Below are positions 53,736-64,000 of a stretch of DNA of 64,000 bases, piece by piece. The notes below the pieces were generated by a model. It saw nothing but the letters and a program-made list of their open reading frames with translations, searched no databases and was not told the origin of the DNA. Made by a program: the position numbers and the translations under genes. Within the stretch, counting starts at the first letter, position 1. The number at the start of each line of letters is the position of its first letter. This stretch comes from Nematopogon swammerdamellus (Eukaryota > Arthropoda > Insecta > Lepidoptera > Adelidae), in the NCBI GenBank assembly GCA_946902875.1, contig OX336351.1, positions 5,355,142 through 5,419,141 on the forward strand, written 5' to 3'.

Positions 53736-55043
53736 AAGAAGCATATCAACATAATGTTATTACAATGTTTATCGTAATACAGAATCCTAAAGAAAAGGCT
53801 CATTCATGCGACTTTCCTCCAGCGAGTGAGTGGAATGGAAAACGAAATGCCGGATAAATTAATTTGTACGAAAACGTATCCAGACACAACAACGTACCCT
53901 CAGCCCACAAATATTCAAGGAAAATGAGAGGGAAGAAGGCGGGGACTCGGTTATATTGAAAACCGTCGTCTTCGTTCAATAATAAAACCAAACTCATTCT
54001 ATCGGCAGAGCAGTAATTTAATATTGCTTAGGCTTGAGTATTCTACTTCTATCGTGAGGCTAACACGTTTGTACTTTGCGTTAGAGAAATTTTCAAAAAA
54101 CATCGAACGCAAGTTGTATTTTTGTTCCAATTAAATGACGTGGGTATCTGTCAACTGTTGAAAACAATTCAGCGATGTCTCCTACAGGTCCTTCGTTGAT
54201 GTGATCGAACAGCCTAGCGCGATGCGAATTTCTTGCTCTGTGATTTTACAAGAGTTAGTGCTCTAACATATGAATGCATACATACATACATAGCGTCACG
54301 TCTGTTTCACGGTGGGGTAGGCAGAGACAACGAATCTTCACGTTTCACGATCCTGACACCCCTCTGACGCCTCTTCCACTCTCATAATGTTCTTCATGCA
54401 TGCTCGTCGGCTATGAATGTTTTATTAAAAATAATAATAAAAAAGTTAGAGTAGTGACCTAACCGGTCGCAAAATAAATATAGTTCTGGCAAATTTCCCT
54501 TATATTATGACCAATTTAGAAAATTAGCGCCCATAAAACACGAACCCACGTTTAATCGATTTCAACTTGCATATGACTCTGTACAATAAAACATCTTATT
54601 TGAATTAAATAAAATTGAATGAACGCTAGAATAGCGCGCCTTGCGCTGTTACAGATCGATAACACTCTATCTAGACGCGCTCGAATAACGCCTATAGCGC
54701 TACCGCAGAAGTGTGAGAGGCAATCGTAATAACGCTGCGGGCTGCCGGTATATTGTGTTTCGTTGTTGGATCTCACTTACCGGCAGATACGCGAACACGC
54801 CGCGAGTAATCAAAATAAATGAGATGTTCGCAAGGCGTCGATGGAGAAAGCTCCAGATGTTTTCGTACCTGCTACGAGATTGCCGATGCTGTTCTTTTGC
54901 CAGACTTTTTACGATTACAAATTGAGATACTGAACGGGCAGGAGGGGGAATAACATTTGAATGAAGTTGTACCACTTTCGATATGGGCTATACAAATCAT
55001 TATTATAGGTAAGTAATTTAATGTCTGTAAGTATTCAATTTCT
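53736..55043. other. Intergenic with a repeat Q copy
   Basis: 54283-54412 (acatacatacatagcgtcac, tcttccactctcataatgtt, catgcatgctcgtcgg) is the reverse complement of 16886-17017. 54625-54900 has several overlapping ORFs on both strands, none with a recognised family. Confidence 0.5.
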
Positions 55044-55707
55044 GTCAGCCTCGATAGCTCAGTGGTGCAGACAGTCGACTGTTGATATTGATTGTTAAGC
55101 AACGCTGGGCCGGTCAGTACTTGGATGGGTGACCGCTCGACCGTTGGATGGTGACCGTGGTTCGGATTCCACGTTTAACTGTAGGTCCCTTCCCTTCTTA
55201 CTGGGTGGTAGGGTTTATCCCGCTCGCCAGCACTGAATTATTATTATTTTTTTTTTTTTATGTAAACCAGCATGGGTGGCTGTGCCGAGGGACCAATGGT
55301 GCAGTCGACAGAGCCAAAATCACCTCTCCTCGCGAAACCACGCTCAGTTAGGTGCCATGCCAGCAGATTTGCGGACTGTTGCTAGGCTGTCTAGCCCGTT
55401 AATACGACGCTTGAAGACACCCAGGTTAAAGGATTCAGGAAATACACTCGCCGGAAGACAGTTCCACACTCTAGCGGTGCGACAAAGAAACGATTTAGAA
55501 AACCGATGGGTTCTCAAAAGCCCAATGTCAATGAATGAAACGTTGGTCGAAACGGCTATGTAAATAGTTTGTGTTTTCCGTCCAGTTCAGTGTAGCCGGC
55601 ATGACCGAAGGGAAGCAGTGACATGGCTCCATGTTCACCCGGCGTTATGGGACAACATGGATGTTGTAGGTGATGGAGCCGACCGCGTCAGTTTCCATAA
55701 AAAAAAA
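55044..55707 (+). repeat. SINE, 5S-headed type, interrupted by a LINE tail
   Basis: 55044-55238 carries the head, 5S-like core and the first body part to gcactgaat. 55532-55707 continues with tgaatgaaacgttggtcgaa, body, tail and poly(A). The duplicated tgaat (55234-55238, 55532-55536) brackets the insertion. Confidence 0.88.
55239..55531 (-). mobile_element. 5'-truncated LINE insertion (D family) with coding end
   Basis: On the minus strand about 62 codons are open from 55529 to the stop at 55344 (DIGLLRTHRFSKSFL, RTARVWNCLPASVFPESF, GVFKRRING), then a 3' UTR of about 80 bp and poly(A) (poly(T) at 55246-55260 on the plus strand). The C-terminal motif R-T-x-x-x-W-N-x-LP is the same as in the J family, so both belong to the CR1/Jockey-like group. 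Its 3' UTR identifies 3766-3884 and 42935-43035 as tails of the same family. Confidence 0.85.
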
Positions 55708-55859
55708 GTATTGCACAGCATTGTGAACGTTTTCATCTACGTTTGCTATAAGTATACTGGAAGCGACGATGTAGCCAACCATGTCAGATCCCATAACAGA
55801 ACCACTTCTGAAGTTTTCGAGCTTCCTTATGAGCATAACCAAGACTAAAATATAGTCTT

Positions 55860-56093
55860 CAATAACTTTGACACTTCCTCACCTGCCTTCGTTCTCGCTG
55901 CACCGACTCCGCTGAGTGAGTTGTGACGTATGATTTTTCAATCACGCGGCGCGGAAGCCGGAGGAGCCTTCAATATTTGCGTTCCATCATCGTCGTGATG
56001 ACGTCACCGAGCCGCGGCGACAGCCGCTCCGATCATGATTCGAACTGAGCGCACGCTCGGCCGAACCACTGAGCGCGCCCTACTTTTAGCTGA
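55860..56093. other. GC-rich patch with a CRE-type palindrome
   Basis: 55900-56085 is GC-rich for this window. tgacgtca at 55999-56006 is a perfect cAMP-response-element palindrome and caatcacgcggcgcggaagc precedes it. No transcript or ORF can be assigned. Confidence 0.35.
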
Positions 56094-56413
56094 TTTTTTT
56101 TTATGGAAACTGACACGGTTGCCTACATCATCTACAAGATCCGTGATGTCAGCCCATAACACCGGGTGAACTAGGTGCCATGTCAGTGCTTCCCTTCGGT
56201 CGTGCCGGCTACACCGAACTGGACGGAAAACACAAACTATTTAGCCGTTTCGACCGACGTTTCATTCAGTGCGGTGGTATCAACCCGGGTGGGTTAAACC
56301 CTACCACCTAGTAATATAAGAAGGGAGTCATATTCCTTACTTGCCTTTTACGACATACACGAGGAGAGATGCAGTGGGGCTATTCTTTTAAAGTACCGGC
56401 CCCACACGGTACA
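56094..56413 (-). repeat. SINE, B type, full length
   Basis: Poly(T), atggaaactgacacggttgc, body, taatataagaagggagtca and the head read in reverse to ccccacacggtaca. Confidence 0.92.
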
Positions 56414-57332
56414 AATTGTCCAGTTTGTTTTTAAAATTATTCACCGAGAGAGCATTTACAACTTCACTGGGTAGACTGTTCTCTGTTGGTAAGAAAGGTC
56501 GTCGAAGTGTTCTTTTTGTGTGTGATTGTAGTGTTAGCAAGAAACGAACATATCTTGTAGCATTTGAACGTTGTAATAGGCATTCAGAATTTTAAATGTT
56601 TCAATGAGATCTCCCCGTTCTCTTCGTTCTAGATTTTACAGTGATCGTGCCAGGCAGGACCACGCGCGCTTCCATCTAAATGTTGCCTGTGTTTGAACAG
56701 TGGCTGACGCAATGACGACAGATGAAGTTTGCGTATCGGCCCCGCGCCGCAACCCACTTCCAGATCCACTATCGGAGAGTGAAGGCACGCCTACCCAGAA
56801 CATGAAATCGCGAAGTATCTACTAAGAATGATGTGATCATGCTACTGGAAGTGCTAGAAGTAAAGTTTTGTATTATTAAACTTTTGATTTCCAAATTTAA
56901 TTAAAAATTCCTGACTATAATAAAATGTAGTTTTATTTCGTTTTACTCATTTGTATTTGTTTTTATATATTTATTATAAATTTTTAATAAACACAGATAA
57001 TAAAACTAAACTAATATAAATTAAAACTAAAAAAAATTATATTACAATACAATAATTTCCTAATAAATAAATCACAGTTTCTACGGGCAACCGACCGTCT
57101 AACATACGTCAATTTATAACTCAAAAGCCACTTTATCGACTTACATACGGTTTTCACTGTTACATTCTGTCACTTCATTACCTAGCGGGCGACAATGGAA
57201 TGATCGTTTTGAGAAACGATGGGTACTCAAAACCGCAATGCCAACAAGAAAATTCAATTCAAATACAAAGTTTTTTATTTTTTAATTCCCTTAAATATAC
57301 AATATACAATTTTTTTTTTATTTGACATCCGT
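56414..57332. other. Intergenic with one repeat scrap
   Basis: 57075-57180 (acatacgtcaatttataact, ccactttatcgacttacata, cactgttacattctgtcact) recurs at 17050-17140. A CRE-like or CpG-rich patch around 56640-56790 shows no ORF. No gene. Confidence 0.45.
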
Positions 57333-57871
57333 GTCCCAAAACTCAACGTCAAGCGGGAACCAGGGAGTAGGCCAGTTTATGAATACCCAGGGAAAAAAAA
57401 GAAAACACAAATCGGAGTCATTTATTTTTTTAGAAAAAATTTAACTGAATATTTTTTTTGGTAAAACTACAGGCATTCTGGTTTTGTTTGGGATAATGAT
57501 AAATAGCAGAGTTATTTAGGCTACCAATAAATTTTTTTTTTAACAATTATATCCATCGCGCCTTCCAGCGTGGGAATGCCGCGAGTATGCTGGGAACACT
57601 CAGCTCCATCCCCAGGCAAAATTTCAGTGAAATATTTTATATTGTTATTTAAGTAGTTTGTTTAGCATTTTAATTTTGTATTCGTTTTAAAATAAAGAAA
57701 TACTTCTTCAAAAAAAAAAACTATTATATTTGCAAATTTGTATTCGTATTACCTAAAAATGTCACTTTTCAACGTTGCTCAAAACAAATGCTCATAATAT
57801 CATACTTATTTTTCCCTGGGTACCATAAACTGGCCTACTCCCTTGTTCCCGCTTGACGTTGAGTTTTGGGA
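57333..57871. mobile_element. TIR element with 65-bp arms
   Basis: 57333-57397 (gtcccaaaactcaacgtcaa, ggagtaggccagtttatg) and 57808-57871 (cataaactggcctactccc, ttgacgttgagttttgggac) are inverted with a few differences. The interior of about 410 bp is AT-rich without transposase. Both arms translate to the same short peptide, which is a mirror effect and not a gene. Target duplication not resolved. Confidence 0.8.
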
Positions 57872-58484
57872 CAACCTGTATAGATGTGAATTGAAAAAAG
57901 GTGTAGGCGTAAAAGTTGTAAAATTGAAAAATAGTGTTCAGTTTCTCAGAGATAAGTTGGATGGCAAGAAATAAGGGATGCAAATTCCTGCGAGCAGCTT
58001 CGCGAGCTCAACAAACTTCCCCCCCAACTGTTAACATGTCCGAACTTAAATTCCCAGAAATAAGCTAAGCCCACGCTCAGCATATCGCCGATGGCGAATG
58101 CGCCACGCCGCATACGCTGCCAGTTGCATTTTCTCAATTTTCATCGTTCAAATTGTTTCCGGTCCAGCTAGTCGCGCCGGCCGCTCGACGGCTCTCGCCC
58201 CCCGCGCGAATGTAATTGTTGGCATCGTGATTGCTTCCGACCCGTGGATATTGCTTACGAGCTCGTCGCTGAGCGGACGTGTGCTCTTTTGCATTCGCGA
58301 CTGTGCGACGACGCGTGCGTCGATGCGAGCATTTATGGAAGGTGGCAAGTTGCGGGATTGAAATCGCTAAACTGCACGGAGAAAAAAATCGAAAATAAGA
58401 GATTAAGAAATATTGATTTTTCACTTCTGCATTACATTCATAAACAAACAAACAAAATATATTAGAATCAATAAAGGAGAACAG
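57872..58484. other. Intergenic with a GC-rich stretch
   Basis: 58030-58340 is GC-rich (ccggccgctcgacggctctc, gcgacgacgcgtgcgtcgat) with overlapping ORFs on both strands and no recognised family. It may be a regulatory patch or an old repeat. Confidence 0.35.
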
Positions 58485-58760
58485 AAAAAAATCCGGTCTA
58501 GTGCGAGTTAGATTCGCTCGCCGAGGGTTTCGTTCGTATCAATCAATACTAATAATAAATCTCTAATGATGGTCATGGAGTAAATTACATTGTTTTCTGA
58601 GATACTGCGTTTGTAGACTCTGTATATATGATACTAAAACGAAATTGACGATGTTTAGAAATATTTTCTGTACGTATGTATGTATGTTCCTCCATAACTC
58701 TTAAACCGATCATCCGAATTTGATGAAACTTAGTACAGGCACATGTACATTTTACTAAAC
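58485..58760 (+). repeat. Dispersed repeat with K-type end and tatg run
   Basis: tagtgcgagttagattcgct is a K end module; tatgtatgtatgttcctcca and ccgatcatccgaatttgatg belong to another common dispersed repeat. Confidence 0.55.
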
Positions 58761-58795
58761 TGGACACAGGATAGGCTACGTTAAGACGTGGCTCG

Positions 58796-58985
58796 GTAAG
58801 CGTCCACTGCTGGACCTCCCGGTCTTCAGGTACGGAACCACTGCTTTCCGCCGACGTACTTGATGTCGTTGTCCCACCTAGCGGGTGATCTTCCCACATC
58901 CCGTTTTCGTCGTCGTCGTCTCTTCGGCTGATGTATCCACTACCCAGCCCACTGCCACTTGAGCTTAGCCATCCAAAGTTCAAGT
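58796..58985 (-). pseudogene. RTE-type LINE C-terminal fragment, rearranged
   Basis: gcgtccactgctggacctcc, tttccgccgacgtacttgat and ttgtcccacctagcgggtga are antisense to the RTE-type C terminus at 27945-28195, with two internal deletions and a cgtcgtcgtcgtc expansion. The 142-codon minus-strand ORF is a chance fusion across these breaks. Confidence 0.7.
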
Positions 58986-59084
58986 ACATAACCAAGTACA
59001 TAACCACAACCAAACATAATTAGTGAACTGAAATTACACTGTTGCATCAATACTACTCACTGCTCATGCCTTCATCTGGAGCGG

Positions 59085-59815
59085 TGTGCTGAGATCAAAT
59101 ATCTAGGTGTAACATTAGATAAACACTTAAACTGGAGTCAACACATCTTAAAAATAGCCGCACGCACGAGAAAACTAATTTACTTCTATAAATGTATAAG
59201 AAACGTGGCAAATGAAAAACTCCTAAAAACCGTATATTTTGCTATGAGTCAGTCTGTACTAGCCTACTGTATTAGTGTTTGGGGTGGTGCCGCAAAAACA
59301 TTTCTGATTGACCTTGAGCGGGCACAGCGCTCTAACCTAAGAGTGCTTTTTAAGAAGCCTTTTCGTTACAACACACATGCGCTGCTTTCCGAGACAGGGA
59401 TTTTATCAATTAAACAGCTATTTATAGAAAAAATTATTGGATACTTTAAGGAAACGGAGACCCATGGAATCGTAGACAGGCCACGTACTAGAAATTGTGA
59501 TGACACTCAACCTCCACAAATGAAAACAACATTTGGACAACGGTCAAAAATATTTTTAACTGCCTATATTTATAAACAGGCTAAAGCAGCGTGTAATTTT
59601 ACTGAGAAAGCTGGTAAAGCACGAAGAGACTCAATTAGAACCTGGTTAAATAATCTGGATTACCACGGAACAGAGCAGCTACTGGAAATCTTAAGTTAAA
59701 CATTTATACATTTGAATTGATTCATGATTCGTAATGCTTTATGTTTTTCTTTGAATGTGTTATTTATTTATTAAGTTTAGTATTAAAAATCTGTAACTAA
59801 AAAAATATATATATA
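59085..59815 (+). pseudogene. LINE reverse-transcriptase C-terminal fragment, third lineage
   Basis: Open in one frame from about 59085 without its own start (the RT reading begins E-R-C-A-E-I-K-Y-L-G-V before 59205) to the stop at 59697. IKYLGVTLDKHLNW, then SVLAYCISVWGGAAKT and LERAQRSNLRVLF correspond to the region after the RT palm in the CR1/Jockey group. The last 100 residues (RTWLNNLDYHGTEQLLEI) differ from the J and D families, so this is a separate lineage. At least 200 codons are intact, but the catalytic half is absent. An A-rich 3' UTR runs to 59815. Confidence 0.82.
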
Positions 59816-59849
59816 CTAGCTGAGCCCGCGGCTCCGCTCGCATGAAATT

Positions 59850-61856
59850 CGTATTTCAAAGAAGAAAGTAAGTAACTGAGGGCGAGGCCGAAGGCCGAGC
59901 TGCGTTCAGGAAGAATATAAACATTCTCGAAGAAAGAAAGTAACTAAGGGCGAGGCCGAAGGCCGAGCTGCGTTCAGGAAGCCTATAAACCTTCTCGAAG
60001 AAAGTACGCAACTAAGGGCGAGGCCGAAGGCCGAGCTGCGTTCAGGAAGACTATAAACCTTCTCAAAGAAAGTACGTAACTATGGGCGAAACCGAAGGCC
60101 GAGTTGCGTTCAGTAAGACTATAAACCTTCTCGAAGAAAGTAAGTACCAAAGGGCGAGGCCGAAGGCCGAGCTGCGTTCATGAAGAATATAAACCTTCTC
60201 GAAGAAAGTAAGTAACAAAGGGCGAGGCCGAAGGCCGAGCTGCGTTCAGGAAAACGATAAACTTTCTCGAAGAAAGTAAGTAACTGAGGGCGAGGCCGAA
60301 GGCCGAGCTGCGTTGAGGAAGACTATAAACCTTCTCGAAGAAAGTACGTAACAATGGGCGACGCCGAAGGCCGAGCTGCGTTTGGGAAGACTATAAACCT
60401 TCTCGAAGAAAGTAAGTAGCAAAGGGCGAGGCCGAAGGCCGAGCTGCGTTCAGGAAGACGATAAACTTTCTCAAAGAAAGTAACTAACTGAGGGCGAGGC
60501 CGAAGGCCGAGCTGCGTTCAGGAAGACTATAAACCTTCTCGAAGAAAGTAAGTAACAAACGGCGAGGCCGAAGGCCGAGCTGCGTTCAGGAAGACGATAA
60601 ACCTTCTCGAAGAAAGTAAGTAACTGAGGGCGAGGCCGAAGGCCGAGCTGCGTTCAGGAAGACTATAAACCTTCTCAAAGAAAGTACGTAACTATGGGCG
60701 AAACCGAAGGCCGAGTTGCGTTCAGTAAGACTATAAACCTTCTCGAAGAAAGTAAGTACCAAAGGGCGAGGCCGAAGGCCGAGCTGCGTTCATGAAGAAT
60801 ATAAACCTTCTCGAAGAAAGTAAGTAACAAAGGGCGAGGCCGAAGGCCGAGCTGCGTTCAGGAAAACGATAAACTTTCTCGAAGAAAGTAAGTAACTGAG
60901 GGCGAGGCCGAAGGCCGAGCTGCGTTGAGGAAGACTATAAACCTTCTCGAAGAAAGTATGTAACAATGGGCGAGGCCGAAGGCCGAGCTGCGTTCAGGAA
61001 GACTATAAACCTTCTCGGAGAAAGTAAGTAATAAAAGGCGAGGCCGAAGGCGGAGCTGCGTTCAGGAAGACGATAAACCTTCTCGAAGAAAGTAAGTAAG
61101 TGAGAGTGAGGCCGAGTGCCGAGCTGCGTTCAGGAAGACTATAAACCTTCTCGAAGAAAGTAAGCAACAGAGGGCGAGGCCGAAGGCTGAGCTGCGTTCA
61201 GGAAGACGATAACCTTTTCGAAGAAAGTAAGTAACAGAGGGCGAGGCGAAGGCCGAGCTGCGTTCAGGAAAAATATAAACCTTCTCGAAGAAATTAAGTA
61301 ATTGAGGGCGACGCCGAAGGCCGAGCTGCGTTCAGGAAGACTATAAACCTTCTTGATGAAAGTACGTAACTGAGGGCGAGGCCGAAGGCCGAGCTGCGTT
61401 CAGGAAGAATATAAACCTTCTTGATGAAAGTAAGTAACTGAGGGCGAGGCCGAAGGCCGAGCTGCGTTCAGGAAAACAATAAACCTTCCCGAAGAAATTA
61501 AGTAATTGAGAGCGAGGCCGAAGGCCGAGCTGCGTTCAGGAAGACTATAAACCTTCTTGATGAAAGTACGTAACTGAGGGCGAGGCCGAAGGCCGAGCTG
61601 CGTTCAGGAAGACGATGACCTTTTCGAAGAAAGTAAGTAACAGAGGGCGAGGCCGAAGGCCGAGCTGCGTTCAGGAAGGCGAATAACCTTCTCGATAAAA
61701 GTAAGTAACTAAGGGCGATGCCGACGGCCGAGCTGCGTTCAGGAAAACTATAAACCTTCTCGAAGAAATTAAGTAATTGAGGGCGACGCCGAAGGCCGAG
61801 CTGCGTTCAGGAAGACTATAAACCATCTTGAAGAAAGTAACTATCGCCCATAGTTA
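59850..61856 (+). repeat. 68-bp tandem satellite, about 29 units
   Basis: Unit core gaggccgaaggccgagctgc followed by gttcaggaagactataaacc and ttctcgaagaaagtaagtaa; unit starts at 59881, 59949 and 60017 give the 68-bp period. Units vary at the taactgagg / taacaaagg / tacgtaactatgg segment. A block from about 60020 to 60347 is repeated exactly 612 bp (nine units) later. 68 is not a multiple of three, so it cannot encode a repeated peptide. Confidence 0.95.
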
Positions 61857-62050
61857 CTTACTGTCATCGAGAAGGTTTAGCGTCTTCCAGGATAGAGGTC
61901 GGCCTTCGGCCACACCCTTAGTTACTTACTTTCTTCGAGAAGGATTATAGTCTTCCTGAACGCAGCTCCACCGTAGGCCTCGCCCTCAGTTACTTACTTT
62001 CTTCTTTTGAAATACGAATTTCACGCGAGCGAATCCGCGGGAAAAAGCTA
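61836..62050 (-). repeat. Inverted end block of the satellite element
   Basis: At 61836-61858 agtaactat and atagttact meet in a 9-bp-arm palindrome. From there about two units run in reverse, and 62006-62050 is the reversed element start (gaaatacgaatttcacgcga). The array is thus closed as a foldback. Confidence 0.88.
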
Positions 62051-62107
62051 TCGATATTAAAATAATAAACTTAAGTTAAAATAATATTTGCCTCGCCCCG
62101 CTGCTGC

Positions 62108-62784
<677 letters not shown>

Positions 62785-62809
62785 CCGCCTTCCCTCCCCC
62801 TATCCTAAT

Positions 62810-63321
62810 CCTAAAATCTAATTTTGAAATCATGCCCTATTTTAATTTAAGGGTTGATTTAACTAAAACGCCGAAACACCTAATTCTTTATTTCATACCA
62901 AAAGCCTAAATATAAATCGTTATATCCCTAACTTGAGAAATGATGAGTTCCCCATACAAACGTTCATCCCCTATTTCACCTCCTTAAGGGTTGTTTTTTG
63001 AGACAAAAGGTAGCCTATGTCCTTCCTCAGGATGCAATTCATCTCCGTACAAAATTTTATAAAATCCTAAAATCTAATTTTGAAATCATCCCCTATTGTA
63101 ATTTAAGGGTTGATTTAGCAAAAACGCTGAAACACGTAATTCTTTGTTTCATACCAAAAGCCTAAATATGAATTGTCATATACCTAACTCGAGAAATGCT
63201 AGGTTCCCCATACAAACTTTCATCCCCTATTTCACCCCCTTAAGGGTTGTTTTTTGAGACAAAAGGTAGCCTATGTCCTTCCTCAGGATCCAATTCATCT
63301 CCGTGCAATATTTTATCGAAA
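62810..63321 (+). repeat. 256-bp direct tandem duplication
   Basis: 62810-63065 and 63066-63321 both run from cctaaaatctaattttgaaa to caattcatctccgt plus an AT-rich end, about 93% alike by eye. This is the non-satellite body of the composite element, duplicated. Confidence 0.88.
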
Positions 63322-63351
63322 TCTGTTCAGCGGTTTAGGCGTGAAAAGGTA

Positions 63352-63352
<1 letters not shown>

Positions 63353-63399
<47 letters not shown>
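63353..63399 (+). repeat. (GACA)n microsatellite
   Basis: About 11 gaca units followed by acagagttactttcgaattt near the 3' end of the composite element. Confidence 0.95.
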
Positions 63400-63557
63400 C
63401 AGAGTTACTTTCGAATTTATAATATTAGTATGGATATCTATACATATAATAAAATCGTAGAGGTAAGAAAGTCTGTACATTGAATGTATTCGGAAAAAAA
63501 CTAACCAGGGTGGCTTAAAATGAGATACTGAACATGTTAGAACAGTTTTTAAAATTT

Positions 63558-63602
63558 TTGTTTGTTTGTTTGTTTGTTTGTTTGTTTGTTTGTTTGTTTG
63601 TC
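63558..63602 (+). repeat. (TTTG)n microsatellite
   Basis: Eleven tttg/gttt units beginning a second dispersed repeat (ctgtacgcgcatcacgcaaa, cactgaacggaattagacg). Confidence 0.95.
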
Positions 63603-63910
63603 TGTACGCGCATCACGCAAAAACCACTGAACGGAATTAGACGAAACTTTGTATAGTGGCAGTTTATATGCCGGGTTAACATAATACGTAAAAAAAATTA
63701 ACAAAAATAAAAAAAAATTAACAATTATAAACATTATTGCGCGTTTAAAATCACGTAGTCCAAAGTAAAGGTAAAAACAATTTTAAATGTCATGTTGACA
63801 ACGGAGAACTGTCATCTCGACGTGAGCTGGCCGGTGACAAATTATTTGATAAATAAAAATAATAATTGAAAGTCGAAGTTATGTCGCTGTCATTGGTGCA
63901 ATAAAATTTA

Positions 63911-64000
63911 TATATCTGTTGCCCGCGCCTTCGCTCGCGTGAAATTCGTATTTAAAAAAAAAGAAAGTAAGTAACTAAAGACGGGCCCGAAGGCGGATCT
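63911..64000 (+). mobile_element. Second composite ctagctg-type element, cut by the window end
   Basis: tatatctgttgcccgcgcct, tcgctcgcgtgaaattcgta and aagaaagtaagtaactaaag repeat the start of 59816 and the first satellite unit. The unit core is changed (gggcccgaaggcggatct). Confidence 0.8.

Noticed and set aside
57219..57983. Similar short peptides from two ORFs (VPKLNVKRE...)
   Set aside because: They are the two inverted arms of one TIR element read on opposite strands.
58585..59013. 142-codon minus-strand ORF
   Set aside because: It crosses deletions in an RTE-type fragment and continues into unrelated sequence; not a coherent protein.
59850..61856. Possible CRISPR-like array
   Set aside because: Units are contiguous 68-bp tandem copies without unique spacers, in an insect-like genome, and no cas genes exist.

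Overview
The window is repeat-dense eukaryotic DNA, most likely from a moth or butterfly (Lepidoptera). It is AT-rich and full of short interspersed elements with a 5S-rRNA-derived head, foldback and TIR elements, fragments of CR1/Jockey-like and RTE-like LINEs, and tracts of (CTGT)n/(CCGT)n inside dispersed repeats. The order is inferred from repeat style and retroelement lineages; no search was run. I found no convincing host protein-coding gene, rRNA gene, functional tRNA gene or CRISPR array.

Layout. 1-8.4 kb: a seven-unit minisatellite, a SINE head-to-head with a frameshifted LINE reverse-transcriptase fragment, and more SINE and LINE pieces. 8.65-13.03 kb: a complete, apparently intact Ty3/Gypsy retrotransposon on the minus strand, with 134-bp identical LTRs, one 1366-aa gag-pol ORF and a 5-bp target duplication, inserted in a SINE. 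13-29 kb: LINE tails, SINE copies, foldback MITEs, a 32-bp-period minisatellite and a hAT-type MITE with an 8-bp target duplication. 29.36-36.06 kb: a BEL/Pao retrotransposon on the plus strand with 326-bp identical LTRs and a 5-bp target duplication, also inside a SINE; its pol is broken by two in-frame TGA codons and one frameshift. 36-59 kb: SINE copies, an 804-bp TIR element with a 9-bp target duplication carrying a nested MITE, a TA-flanked MITE, several LINE 3' ends (one with an in-frame internal deletion) and some GC-rich patches. 59.8-63.4 kb: a composite repeat with about 29 copies of a 68-bp satellite, an inverted end, about 680 bp of hexanucleotide microsatellite and a 256-bp tandem duplication. 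A second copy starts at the right edge.

Organising theme. Three SINE types are built from interchangeable modules: two heads (one 5S-like) and two body/tail segments. They match what I remember of the HaSE1/HaSE2/HaSE3 families of Helicoverpa. Both full-length LTR elements sit inside copies of these SINEs, and uninterrupted copies elsewhere in the window confirm the insertion points. The proteins encoded here serve retrotransposition (capsid, protease, reverse transcriptase/RNase H, integrase). The SINEs would depend on LINE enzymes in trans.
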